NCBI GenBank assembly: GCA_025359685.1 | Contig: JANYEY010000083.1 | Location: forward strand, 1 to 64,000 | Source of the DNA: Sphingomonadaceae bacterium | Lineage (GTDB): Bacteria; Pseudomonadota; Alphaproteobacteria; Sphingomonadales; Sphingomonadaceae | Direction of reading: 5' to 3' | DNA: 64,000 nucleotides | Shown here: positions 19,031 through 28,239 of the stretch, piece after piece | Numbering within the stretch: the first letter of the stretch is position 1 | How the letters are laid out: each line of letters begins with the position of its first letter | Position numbers and translations under genes: made by a program | Notes under the pieces: generated by a model | Databases searched by the model: none | Told to the model about the DNA's origin: nothing | Seen by the model: only the letters and a program-made list of their open reading frames with translations

Positions 19031-20167
19031 ATGAAAATCATTGCCGCAGTTCTGGAGCGTTGCGGGCAGACCGGACCGTTCGACCAGACCGAGCCTCTGG
19101 TGCTTGGTCAATTGGAACTCGACCCGCCGCAGCTCGGTGAACTGTTGGTGCGGATCGACGCGGCTGGGCTGTGCCATTCAGATTTGTCGGTGATCGACGG
19201 AAACAGGGTCCGGCCGATGCCGATGGCACTCGGTCATGAGGCGGTGGCAACGATCGTCGCTTGCGGCGACCCTGACGACGCCCGCTTCGCCCGTGGTGAT
19301 CGTGTGGTACTCAGCTTTCTTCCTCCTTGCGGTGAATGCGTGGCTTGCGTCTCGGGCGAATCCTACCTCTGCGCCAAGGGGGCGGCAGCCAACGGCGCAG
19401 GCGAATTGCTGCGCGGCGGAAAGCGGCTGCATCGCGGCGGCGAAGATGTTCACCATCACCTCGGGGTATCGGCCTTTGCTACGCACGCGGTCGTTGATCG
19501 GCGCTCGGCAGTAAAGATCGATGCCGATATTCCAGTCGAAGTTGCTGCGCTGTTTGGTTGCGCAGTGCTGACAGGGGTCGGCGCGGCGCTCAATTCGGCG
19601 CAAGTTCGCGCCGGTGAGAGCGTCGCGATTTACGGACTCGGCGGAGTTGGGCTGGCGGCGCTGCTGGGCGCGCTGGCGGGAGGAGCCAATCCGGTGGTTA
19701 CAATTGATCCATCTGCTGCCAAGCGAACCCTCGCGCTCGAACTTGGCGCGGCGGGTGCCTTTGCACCGGACGGCGCCGAGGCTGAGATCGAGGCGCTGCT
19801 CGGCGGCAAGCCCGATGTCGTCATCGAAACCGTGGGCAAGGCAAAGGTGCTTGAGGCGGCCTATTCGTTGGTCCGGCGCGGCGGGCGGGTGGTCACGGTC
19901 GGCCTGCCCAATCCGGCCGAGATGTTTTCCATTCCGGCAGTCAGCCTGGTTGGCGATGCAAAAACGATCATCGGCAGCTATCTCGGTTCGTCGATCCCGG
20001 CGCGCGATATTCCGCGCTACATCGGTCTCTGGCGCGCCGGTCGACTGCCTGTCGAGCGGCTGCTGACATCGGTCAGCCCACTCTGCGAAATTAATCAATT
20101 GTTCGATCGACTGGCGGGTGGCGATGCCATCCGTCAAATCGTCATACCTCAACAGCGGGAATCTTAA
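19031..20167 (+). CDS. Zn-dependent medium-chain alcohol dehydrogenase
   Basis: Structural zinc motif CGECVACVSGESYLC; GLGGVGLAALLGAL Rossmann motif. Confidence 0.88.
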   Translation: MKIIAAVLERCGQTGPFDQTEPLVLGQLELDPPQLGELLVRIDAAGLCHSDLSVIDGNRVRPMPMALGHEAVATIVACGDPDDARFARGDRVVLSFLPPCGECVACVSGESYLCAKGAAANGAGELLRGGKRLHRGGEDVHHHLGVSAFATHAVVDRRSAVKIDADIPVEVAALFGCAVLTGVGAALNSAQVRAGESVAIYGLGGVGLAALLGALAGGANPVVTIDPSAAKRTLALELGAAGAFAPDGAEAEIEALLGGKPDVVIETVGKAKVLEAAYSLVRRGGRVVTVGLPNPAEMFSIPAVSLVGDAKTIIGSYLGSSIPARDIPRYIGLWRAGRLPVERLLTSVSPLCEINQLFDRLAGGDAIRQIVIPQQRES

Positions 20168-20170
20168 TCC

Positions 20171-21019
20171 ATGGCTTTAGCCACCGATCTGCTCATCCCC
20201 GGTCCGGCCGGACAACTTGCGGTCCGCACCAAAGGGCTTGAAATTCGCCCGGACAAGGTCGTGATCCTGGTCCAAGGGGCCAACCTATCGGGCCAACTCG
20301 GCTACGACTTTGGCTTTGCCGGACGCAGCGACTATTCGTTCATGGAAGCCTTGGTAGCGCGCGGCTATGGCGCCGTAACCTTCTCGATACGCGGTTATCG
20401 CAACTCCGAATTGTCGGACCATCCGCATACAGTTCAGACAGAGCAGGCGATTGAAGATACGGCTGCAGTGATCGACTGGGTGATCGCGCAGGGCTTCGTC
20501 AAACCGCATCTGCTGGGCTGGTCTTGGGGCGGACGGATCGCTGGCCGTTATGCCCAAACGCGCGGAAACAAGATCGACCGGCTTGTCATGCTCGATCCGG
20601 CGATCGGCGGCGGAAACAAGGTGCCGTTCCCCGAAAAGGACGATTGGTGGTTTAACGCTGCCGCCTATTTCCGCGACCGGCTCGAGCTGGAATTCATGGA
20701 ACCTGAAGCTCACGAGCAACTGGCGGTGCAGGCCGAGCGCGACGAACCACGTGCGCCTAACGGGATTCGGGCCGAGAACGAAAACGGCAGCGTTGCGGTC
20801 GATCCCGTGAAGGTTCCGAACCCGACCTTGATGCTCTATGGATTCGCCGCAGGGATGCAGAATTACATGCAGGGCGGATCGGGTCGCGCCGACTTCTTCG
20901 AGAAGCTGCCAAACCACGACAAGGCCTTAGCCACAGTCCCCGATGGCGGCGATTATGCGCACCTCCAGAATGCGCGCCATCGCATCTGGAAGGCCGTGGC
21001 CGATTTCCTTGATGGTTGA
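20171..21019 (+). CDS. alpha/beta hydrolase
   Basis: LLGWSWGGRIAGRYA nucleophile elbow (GWSWG). Confidence 0.82.
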   Translation: MALATDLLIPGPAGQLAVRTKGLEIRPDKVVILVQGANLSGQLGYDFGFAGRSDYSFMEALVARGYGAVTFSIRGYRNSELSDHPHTVQTEQAIEDTAAVIDWVIAQGFVKPHLLGWSWGGRIAGRYAQTRGNKIDRLVMLDPAIGGGNKVPFPEKDDWWFNAAAYFRDRLELEFMEPEAHEQLAVQAERDEPRAPNGIRAENENGSVAVDPVKVPNPTLMLYGFAAGMQNYMQGGSGRADFFEKLPNHDKALATVPDGGDYAHLQNARHRIWKAVADFLDG

Positions 21020-21866
21020 GATCCAGCGCCGTTATGTGCCGGGCCGCTTCGGCCAAGTCCACCTGCGTGAGAGCGGTGCGAAATCAGGCGCAGTGCCGCT
21101 GATTTGTTTGCACGCCACCGCCTATTCCTCGCGCAGCTTCGAGGCGTTGATGCGTCAAACCGCGACAGAGCGACACGTGGTTGCAATTGACCTGCCTGGT
21201 TACGGCGAATCCGACGCGCCGCCGCAAGCATTGGATATTGCCGGCTATGCTGCTGCGGTCGCCGAATCGATTTGTGCTGCCGTAGGTGAGCAACCAGTCG
21301 CATTGTTCGGCTATCACACCGGCGTGGTGATCGCCGCTGAGATTGCCTTGCAACGGCGCGTTGAAGTGCAGGCGATGACGTTCCTTGGCGTGCCGTTTTT
21401 CAGAATGCTCGATTTTGAGTCATGGAAGACCAGGCTGGCGAGCGGTCATTCGCTGGGCGAAACCCTCGACCAATTCGACGAGCGCTGGAAATTTCTGGTC
21501 GCGGATCGACCTAGGGGATTATCGCTGCGCCGTGGGTTTGAGAATTTCGTCGATGAACTCAAGGCCTGGCCAGATGGGTCGGAGGCTCATCGTGCGCTGT
21601 TCGCATACGATATGTGCGGGCGGTTGCCGCTGATCGATTGCCCAGTCACAATCCTCAATCCGCAGGGCCACTTGGCAGAGCCGTCGCGGGCCGCAGCGAA
21701 ACTTATCGTTGGAGCGAGTCTGATCGAATTGCCAGAATTAAACGGTGCGGTGCTCGACACCGATCCCGACAAGATCGCCGCGCTTATTCCCATCGCGGAC
21801 AAATCTGCCCGGCTTGGAAATACTGCGGATATACTTTCTGCAGGTCGGACCAGCCACGCGGGTTGA
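21012..21866 (+). CDS. alpha/beta hydrolase-fold protein with GYHTG elbow
   Basis: MVEIQRRYVPGRFGQVHLRESG...VAIDLPGYGESD...ALFGYHTGVVIAAEIAL. Confidence 0.78.
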   Translation: MVEIQRRYVPGRFGQVHLRESGAKSGAVPLICLHATAYSSRSFEALMRQTATERHVVAIDLPGYGESDAPPQALDIAGYAAAVAESICAAVGEQPVALFGYHTGVVIAAEIALQRRVEVQAMTFLGVPFFRMLDFESWKTRLASGHSLGETLDQFDERWKFLVADRPRGLSLRRGFENFVDELKAWPDGSEAHRALFAYDMCGRLPLIDCPVTILNPQGHLAEPSRAAAKLIVGASLIELPELNGAVLDTDPDKIAALIPIADKSARLGNTADILSAGRTSHAG

Positions 21867-22551
21867 GCACTGGTTCGAGCGGGGCTTTGACCATCAACCC
21901 CTTGACCATGAATTTAACCGGAGTGTCGCCAAAACCAAGCCACGGCGGCGCGGCAATTTCCAAGCTGTACATCCCGGTCGCATGGACCGACGGCGCCCCC
22001 GATTCCAGCTCCGCGCGATCAGCCAGCCACTGCAGCACCGTGCGGCTGCGCGATCCTTCGCCTGCAGCCAGGTCGGGAATGCCATCCTTGCCTGGAAACG
22101 ACCGGGTCTTGATTTCGGTCTGGGTGACCATCACCCGGCTGCCGACCTGGCTGATGGCGATATCTGCGCTTTCAAGCGCGGCGAACGCTTGCACCGCGTC
22201 GAACATTTCGATCCCGCCGCGGCCATTGTCGCGCAGGCTGAACCCCGAGGGGCCCTCCTCGAACCTCACCGCCGCTTCGACTACCACCCCGGTAACCGGA
22301 TTGGTCCAAGTTTCTGGAAGCTCGCCGGTGATTGCATCACGGAAAACGCCTATCTCCCACCACGGTACGCGGTAGCTCGCTTCGCCCAGCGTGCGAGCGC
22401 GGTAGATCATCACGGTCTCAACGTGACTCACGATGATCTCGGGGTGACCTTCAGCTTCTACCGTGCTGGTGCCGAGGTACCACCAGACGCTGTCGTCCTC
22501 TTCGGCCGTGGTCAGCGTGCGGCGATAAATATCGAGTGCAGTCAGAGTCAT
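21784..22551 (-). CDS. DUF1838-type protein
   Basis: MTLTALDIYRRTLTTAEEDDSVWWYLGTSTVEAEGHPEIIVSHVETVMIYR; resembles DUF1838 proteins from memory; 3' end overlaps the convergent hydrolase gene. Confidence 0.6.
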   Translation of the reverse strand: MTLTALDIYRRTLTTAEEDDSVWWYLGTSTVEAEGHPEIIVSHVETVMIYRARTLGEASYRVPWWEIGVFRDAITGELPETWTNPVTGVVVEAAVRFEEGPSGFSLRDNGRGGIEMFDAVQAFAALESADIAISQVGSRVMVTQTEIKTRSFPGKDGIPDLAAGEGSRSRTVLQWLADRAELESGAPSVHATGMYSLEIAAPPWLGFGDTPVKFMVKGLMVKAPLEPVLNPRGWSDLQKVYPQYFQAGQICPRWE

Positions 22552-23465
22552 GCGGCAACGTCCTCGGAATGGGGCGGGGCTGCAGCGAGGCGAAACCGCT
22601 CGATCACCAGCTGTGCCTGCGGGGTCAGCAACCCGCCCTCGCGGAAGAATAGCCCGACGCGAGTTTGTTCGACCGGGGTTTCGCACTCCAGTGCAACGAT
22701 CTCTCCAGCAAGGATGTCGGTATGAACTACCTCCTCGGGGAGAATGGACAAAACGTTGGAATCTTTCACCATTTGGCGGACAAGCGAAATTGAATTGGAA
22801 CGTAGGACCTGCGCTGGAACCGGCAGTCCGCGAGTTTCGAAGAATAGCCCGAAACTGCGTTGCACGCCTTCGCCGTGCAGCATCGCCCATTCTGCCATGG
22901 CCAGATCCTCGCGCGAGGCGGTACCGCGCATCGCCAGTGGATGGCTCGCGCCGGCCATCACCCTTGAGCGGTGGGCGCGGATTGCCTCGATGACGATCCC
23001 GTCGCTGCGCCGAACCTGTCCAATCAGCCCGAAGGCAAAATCGATCGATTCGGTTTTGACCCGTTCGATCAGCTCGACAAATCCGTCAGTTATGACTGTA
23101 ACCTTCAGGCTAGGTCGGTCACGGTGAAGTTCAGCGAGCAATTGCGGGACCAGATAGGTCGCATAGTTGGGGGTAATGCCAAACGTGACTTCGCCGACGC
23201 GCGCCTGTTCGATCGCCCGGACTTCCTCGATCGACTTGTTCACCTCGTTGAGGATTACCTTCGCTCGGCGGAGAACGCTGGTGCCATATACTGTCGGTTC
23301 CACGCCCTTGGGCCCCCGGATCAACAACGGCACACCCAGCCGGTGTTCGAGACTGCGGATACTTCGGCTGAGGCCGGACTGCGAAATGAAGGTGTGCTCG
23401 GCCGCCTTGAGCAGGTTGCGGTACTCGACCGCCGCCATGAGATGCCTAAGCTGTTGGATCTCCAT
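22548..23465 (-). CDS. LysR-family transcriptional regulator
   Basis: MEIQQLRHLMAAVEYRNLLKAAEHTFISQSGLSRSIRSLEHRLGVPLLIRGPKGVEPT. Confidence 0.9.
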   Translation of the reverse strand: MEIQQLRHLMAAVEYRNLLKAAEHTFISQSGLSRSIRSLEHRLGVPLLIRGPKGVEPTVYGTSVLRRAKVILNEVNKSIEEVRAIEQARVGEVTFGITPNYATYLVPQLLAELHRDRPSLKVTVITDGFVELIERVKTESIDFAFGLIGQVRRSDGIVIEAIRAHRSRVMAGASHPLAMRGTASREDLAMAEWAMLHGEGVQRSFGLFFETRGLPVPAQVLRSNSISLVRQMVKDSNVLSILPEEVVHTDILAGEIVALECETPVEQTRVGLFFREGGLLTPQAQLVIERFRLAAAPPHSEDVAA

Positions 23466-23551
23466 ATCCGGTCCCCCACGCGCCATTTGCAACGCAAGCG
23501 GCTCGGATATACCAATTACGCAACTCTCGGAGACGCCGAAATTCTCCATAA

Positions 23552-23562
23552 CTGCTATGCGG
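23552..23562 (-). promoter_or_regulatory. candidate operator CCGCATAGCAG (minus strand)
   Basis: Reverse complement reads TTCACCGCATAGCAGTTA, 87 bp upstream of the LysR start; lies at the 3' end of the CoA-transferase gene. Confidence 0.45.
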
Positions 23563-24676
23563 TGAACTCATGGCGGATCGCGATGCTATGCGCTCCAAGT
23601 TCGGGGACCTTCCCAATGGCGGGTTGCTGGCCGGCTACGATGGCCGGCGGAGCGGGCAACTGCACGGCTCCATTTGGCGCAACCACGCCGATCCGGCGCA
23701 ATTGGCTGTGGAGGGAAAGCTCGGCCACCGAATTGACTGATCCGTAAGCGATGTTGGCAGTGTCGAGCAGTTTGATCGCAGCGCTGCCATCGAGTTCGGC
23801 GAAACTGGCTGCGATAATTCCGTCTAAATCCGCACGGTTGGTAACCCGCGCCGCATTACCGGCGAAGCGCAGATCCTCGGCCAAATCGGGTTCGCCAAGC
23901 ACGCCTGTGCAAAGCCGTTGCCATTCGCGCTCGTTCTGCACGGCAATAACCACCTGGTGCCCGTCACGGCAAGCAAACGCGCCATAGGGCGCGATCGAGG
24001 GATGACTAAGCCCGACCCGTGCCGGGCCCTTGCCAGCATAATCGTGGTGCAACAGCGGTACGGTCATCCAGTCGGCGATCGAATCGAACAACGAGACTTC
24101 GATCGCGCGACCTTTCCCGGTCCGCTCGCGCGCCAGCAAAGCCTCAAGGATCGCAGCGTGCGCATTCATCCCGCAGGCGATATCGGCGGCGGAAACCCCG
24201 ACCCGGCCGGGTGCATCCGGGGTTCCGGTGATCGAAGCGAGCCCGGTTTCACACTGGATCAGCAGGTCGTAGGCCTTCATGTCTTTGGCTGGGCCGATAC
24301 TGCCATAGCCCGAGATATCGCAGCAAATCAGGCGCGGATGGCGCGCGCACAACTCGGCAGCGCCAAAACCCGCCCGCGCCGCCGCGCCCGGCGCGAGATT
24401 CTGGACGAAGACGTCGGCCTGCGCCAAAATCCGCGTTAGCAGTGCGGCGTCCGTTGGCTGCTTGATATCGAGTACGAGCGATTCCTTGCCGCGGTTAAGC
24501 CAGACGAAATAGGCGCTGTCGCCGTTGACTGCGGTATCGTAAGCGCGGGCAAAGTCGCCTTCGGCGCGCTCGATCTTGATCACGCGCGCCCCGCCCTCAG
24601 CCAGCCGCGCGGTGCACAGGGGTGCCGCAACGGCCTGTTCGAGCGCAACCACCAGCAGGCCGTCAAGTGCCCCCAT
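23555..24676 (-). CDS. class III CoA-transferase (CaiB/BaiF family)
   Basis: MGALDGLLVVALEQAVAAPLCTARLAEGGARVIKIERAEGDFARAYD...; GYGSIGPAKDMKAYDLLIQCETGL. Confidence 0.9.
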   Translation of the reverse strand: MGALDGLLVVALEQAVAAPLCTARLAEGGARVIKIERAEGDFARAYDTAVNGDSAYFVWLNRGKESLVLDIKQPTDAALLTRILAQADVFVQNLAPGAAARAGFGAAELCARHPRLICCDISGYGSIGPAKDMKAYDLLIQCETGLASITGTPDAPGRVGVSAADIACGMNAHAAILEALLARERTGKGRAIEVSLFDSIADWMTVPLLHHDYAGKGPARVGLSHPSIAPYGAFACRDGHQVVIAVQNEREWQRLCTGVLGEPDLAEDLRFAGNAARVTNRADLDGIIAASFAELDGSAAIKLLDTANIAYGSVNSVAELSLHSQLRRIGVVAPNGAVQLPAPPAIVAGQQPAIGKVPELGAHSIAIRHEFTA

Positions 24677-25833
24677 CAAAACGACTTGGGAAGCCCGAGC
24701 GCATGTGTCGCGACATGGCTGAGGATCAAGTTCGTACTGATCGGCGCGGTCTGGTAGAGCCTGGTCTCGCGGAATTTGCGTTCGATGTCGTATTCCTCGG
24801 CAAAGCCGAACCCGCCATGGGTTTGCAGGCACTGGTCGCCAGCGTACCAGCTGGCTTCGGACGCAAGCATTTTGGCCATGTTGGCCTCGGTCCCGCAATT
24901 CTCGCCAGCATCGAACATCGCCGCCGCCTTGTCGACCATCAACGCCGCGGCGCTGAGCTGAACCTGGGCGCGGGCGATTGGGAACTGAATTCCCTGATTC
25001 TGCCCGATCGGCCGACCGAATACTTCCCGGTCCTTTGCATAGGCCACGGCGCGGTCGATGAAAAAGCGCCCGTCGCCGATGCATTCCGAGGCGATCAGGA
25101 TGCGTTCGGCGTTCATGCCGGAGAGGATGTAGCGGAAGCCTTTGCCTTCCTCGCCGATCAGGTTGGCGGCGGGAACGCGCAAGTCATCAAAGAACAGCTC
25201 GGTGGTGGCGTGGTTAAGCATGGTGCGGATCGGGCGGATGGTCAGGCCTTTGCCGATCGCCTCGCGCATGTCGACGAGCAGCACACTCATCCCGTCGGAG
25301 CTCTTGAGGCATTCCTCGCGCGGGGTAGTGCGCACCAACAGCACCATCAGGTCGGAATGCTCAGCGCGACTGATCCAGATCTTCTGGCCCGAAACGATAT
25401 AGTCATCGCCATCCTTGCGGGCGAAAGTGCGGATGCGCGTAGTGTCGGTGCCGCTGGTCGGTTCGGTCACGCCGAATGCCTGAAGCCGCAGGTCGCCGCT
25501 CGCAACCGCTGGCAGGTACTGCGCTTTCTGCGCATCGCTGCCATGCTTGAGCAGCGTGCCCATGACATACATCTGCGCGTGGCAAGCCCCGCCGTTGCAG
25601 CCCGAGCGGTGCACTTCCTCGAGGATCGCGGTTGCCGCGCCGAGACCTAGCCCCGAGCCGCTGTAGTCTTCGGGGATCAATACAGAGAGAAACCCCTCGC
25701 GGGTCAGCGTCTCGACAAATTCGGTCGGGTAAGCGCGGTCGCGATCTTTGGCTTGCCAGTAGGTTCCGGGAAAGTCGGCGCACAGACGGCGCACAGATTC
25801 GCGGATTTCGGGGAAGCTTTCAGTGCTGCTCAT
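24676..25833 (-). CDS. acyl-CoA dehydrogenase
   Basis: 385 aa; FGVTEPTSGTDTTRIRTFARKDGDDYIVSGQKIWIS; QTHGGFGFAEEYDIERKFRETRL. Confidence 0.92.
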   Translation of the reverse strand: MSSTESFPEIRESVRRLCADFPGTYWQAKDRDRAYPTEFVETLTREGFLSVLIPEDYSGSGLGLGAATAILEEVHRSGCNGGACHAQMYVMGTLLKHGSDAQKAQYLPAVASGDLRLQAFGVTEPTSGTDTTRIRTFARKDGDDYIVSGQKIWISRAEHSDLMVLLVRTTPREECLKSSDGMSVLLVDMREAIGKGLTIRPIRTMLNHATTELFFDDLRVPAANLIGEEGKGFRYILSGMNAERILIASECIGDGRFFIDRAVAYAKDREVFGRPIGQNQGIQFPIARAQVQLSAAALMVDKAAAMFDAGENCGTEANMAKMLASEASWYAGDQCLQTHGGFGFAEEYDIERKFRETRLYQTAPISTNLILSHVATHALGLPKSF

Positions 25834-25947
25834 GCCCGATCCTCTAGATTGCCAAGGCCATGCAGAGAAGTGCCGCTACGGCAATCTGCCTTGCGTTTGG
25901 CGCATAGGCCTTGCCGCGCATCAGCCAATGCCCGATGCTGGCCAGCG

Positions 25948-27420
25948 ATGACGCACCCTTTTCCTGACGAGCTCAAGTTCGCGCGGCAGCAAGCCAAGGA
26001 TCAGGCCGCAGCGTTGCAAGCCCTGGCCATATCTGAAACGCAATCGCTCGAACCCGGCCCGCGGGCGGTCTTTTGCGGCGAGCTGGTCGAAACTGAGCCA
26101 GCCCCGGAAATGGAACCGCCGAGCGGCGATCCAGCATGGTGGAGCATTGGCGAATTCGCCGCTGCATATCGTGCTGGAAGTTCTACACCGCTGGCCACGG
26201 TCGATGCCTTGCTTATGCGGATCGAGGCGCTGCAACCCCGCCTCGACGCCTTTGTGTACCTTTGTGCCGATGATGCCCGTGCGGCAGCGCAAAGTCCGGA
26301 TTTACCGCGCGGTCCGCTTTACGGGGTGCCAGTCGCGATCAAAGATGTAATCGATGTCGCCGGGATGCCAACTACCTGTCACTCACGGCTCAGGCTGGAA
26401 AGGGTGGCGCAGGCCGATGCCCCGGTGGTCGCCCGGCTCCGTGCTGCCGGGGCCATAATCCTCGGCAAACTGGCAACGCACGAATTTGCTATTGGCGGTC
26501 CAGCGTTCGATCTCCCGTACCCGCCGGCGCGCAATCCGTGGAATACGAATTGCCATCCGGGCGGATCATCTTCGGGTGCGGGAGCTGCGGTGGCGGCCGG
26601 GCTGGTCCCGCTGGCGCTCGGCACCGACACCGCCGGATCGGTGCGCAATCCGGCCAGCGCCTGCGGGATTGTCGGGCTCAAGCCCACACGCTTGCTGCTG
26701 CCCTGCGACGGGGTGGTACCGCTCGCCTGGTCGCTCGATCATGTCGGCCTACTTACTCGCAGCGTGGCCGATGCGGCAATCGGCCTAAGCGTATTTAACC
26801 CCACCGGACGTGCAGTAAAATCGCCAAGGATCGGCTATATTCGGCACTTTCACACCGCTGATATGCCGGCCACTCCAGAAATGGCGGCAGCTCTCGACCG
26901 CGTCGCTACGGCCCTCGACGCCGACGAATGCGTGCTGCCCTCGCTCAACGATTTCGCCTTGGTCAACCGCGTGATCCTGCAATGCGAAGGCGCGGCCTAC
27001 CATGCCGACGAGCTACGCGATCGCCCCGGCTCGTTCAGCCGCCGCACCCGCAGCGCGTTGCAGGCCGGGCTCTACGCCAGCGCCGCCGACTATCTGCGCG
27101 CCCGCCGCGCCCAAGCGATGCTGAGCGACTCGGTTGAAGCCTTGTTCGAGCGCTATGATGTCCTGCTCTGCGCAAGCAGCATGACCCCCGCGTGCGCGAT
27201 CGACGACGATGCGTCGATCGATACAACCTACATGATGCAGGCACGCAGTGTGTTTAACTTGAGTGGACATCCAGCGCTCGCGATGATGGCCGGATTGTCG
27301 TCCGAAGGCTTGCCGCTATCGGTGCAGTTCGCTGCCAGGCATGGTGACGAAGCGACCCTCCTGGCAGTCGCGGCTCGGTGGGAAAAGGCCATGGGCGGCC
27401 CGCAGCGCCCGCCGATTTGA
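25948..27420 (+). CDS. amidase (amidase-signature family)
   Basis: GPLYGVPVAIKDVIDVAGMPTTCHS; GGSSSGAGAAVAAGLVPLALGTDTAGSVRNPASACGIVGLKPT (Ser-Ser-Lys signature). Confidence 0.92.
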   Translation: MTHPFPDELKFARQQAKDQAAALQALAISETQSLEPGPRAVFCGELVETEPAPEMEPPSGDPAWWSIGEFAAAYRAGSSTPLATVDALLMRIEALQPRLDAFVYLCADDARAAAQSPDLPRGPLYGVPVAIKDVIDVAGMPTTCHSRLRLERVAQADAPVVARLRAAGAIILGKLATHEFAIGGPAFDLPYPPARNPWNTNCHPGGSSSGAGAAVAAGLVPLALGTDTAGSVRNPASACGIVGLKPTRLLLPCDGVVPLAWSLDHVGLLTRSVADAAIGLSVFNPTGRAVKSPRIGYIRHFHTADMPATPEMAAALDRVATALDADECVLPSLNDFALVNRVILQCEGAAYHADELRDRPGSFSRRTRSALQAGLYASAADYLRARRAQAMLSDSVEALFERYDVLLCASSMTPACAIDDDASIDTTYMMQARSVFNLSGHPALAMMAGLSSEGLPLSVQFAARHGDEATLLAVAARWEKAMGGPQRPPI

Positions 27421-27426
27421 GCCCAC

Positions 27427-28239
27427 CTATTTCGCCATGAAGTCGACAATAAGTTCCGTCGCGCGTTCGGGCTGCTCGAGTACGAGATAATGACCGCAGT
27501 CATCGAGCACATGAAGCTCGGCTCCCGGGATGACCTTCTCGACCGTCGAAAACCCGCAGCCGCTCGGCGCCGGATTGGACGGGGTCATATTGTCCTCGGC
27601 GCCCGCCAGCAACAGCGTCGGCGCGCGGACTTGGCTAAGCAGTGGTTCGAGGTCGGTCCGTTCGATGATCTCGGTCCCGGCCACAAAAGCTTCAGGCTTG
27701 GTCGCCGCGAAGGCCTTGTACATTTCCTGGAATTGCGCTTCGGCTTCGGCACGTTCGTAATACCCACGAGCAAACCCGGCGACCGACGTCAGGTCAGTCA
27801 CCGCTTCCATCCCGCTGTCGAGCGCGGCGCGCTTCCAGGTCTTGCGCATCATTCGCGCGGCAAGGTCGTAGCGGGCGAGGAAACAGCTCAGCACCAGCCG
27901 CTCGATCTTTTCAGGCTGGTTTGCCGCTAGGCTCAGTCCGATCATCGCTCCGAACGAAGTCCCGTGCAGATTTACCTTGGCATAGCCGGCTTCGTCGAGG
28001 AACTCCCCGACCAGATTTGCGAGGCCCGCCATCCCCCCGGGGCGGGCCCCTGCGCCGACGCTCTCGCCATAGCCAGGCAGATCAAAATCGATCACCTCGA
28101 AATGCTCCGCCATCAGCGGCGTCATGCGCGCGAAATTCTTGTGTCCGAAGGCTGAACCGTGAATCTGCAGGAAAGGCGCACCGTTACCGGTCTTCTTGTA
28201 CCAGATGGTTTCTCCGCCCGGGAGTTTGACAGTAGGCAT
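27427..28239 (-). CDS. alpha/beta hydrolase
   Basis: MPTVKLPGGETIWYKKTGNGAPFLQIHGSAFGHKNF; NLHGTSFGAMIGLSL (GTSFG elbow). Confidence 0.85.
   Translation of the reverse strand: MPTVKLPGGETIWYKKTGNGAPFLQIHGSAFGHKNFARMTPLMAEHFEVIDFDLPGYGESVGAGARPGGMAGLANLVGEFLDEAGYAKVNLHGTSFGAMIGLSLAANQPEKIERLVLSCFLARYDLAARMMRKTWKRAALDSGMEAVTDLTSVAGFARGYYERAEAEAQFQEMYKAFAATKPEAFVAGTEIIERTDLEPLLSQVRAPTLLLAGAEDNMTPSNPAPSGCGFSTVEKVIPGAELHVLDDCGHYLVLEQPERATELIVDFMAK

Noticed and set aside
25871-25910. TGCCGCTACGGCA palindrome and CGCATAGGCC in the 25833/25948 divergent gap
   Set aside because: Only degenerate resemblance to the operator; not listed as a feature although the position would fit.
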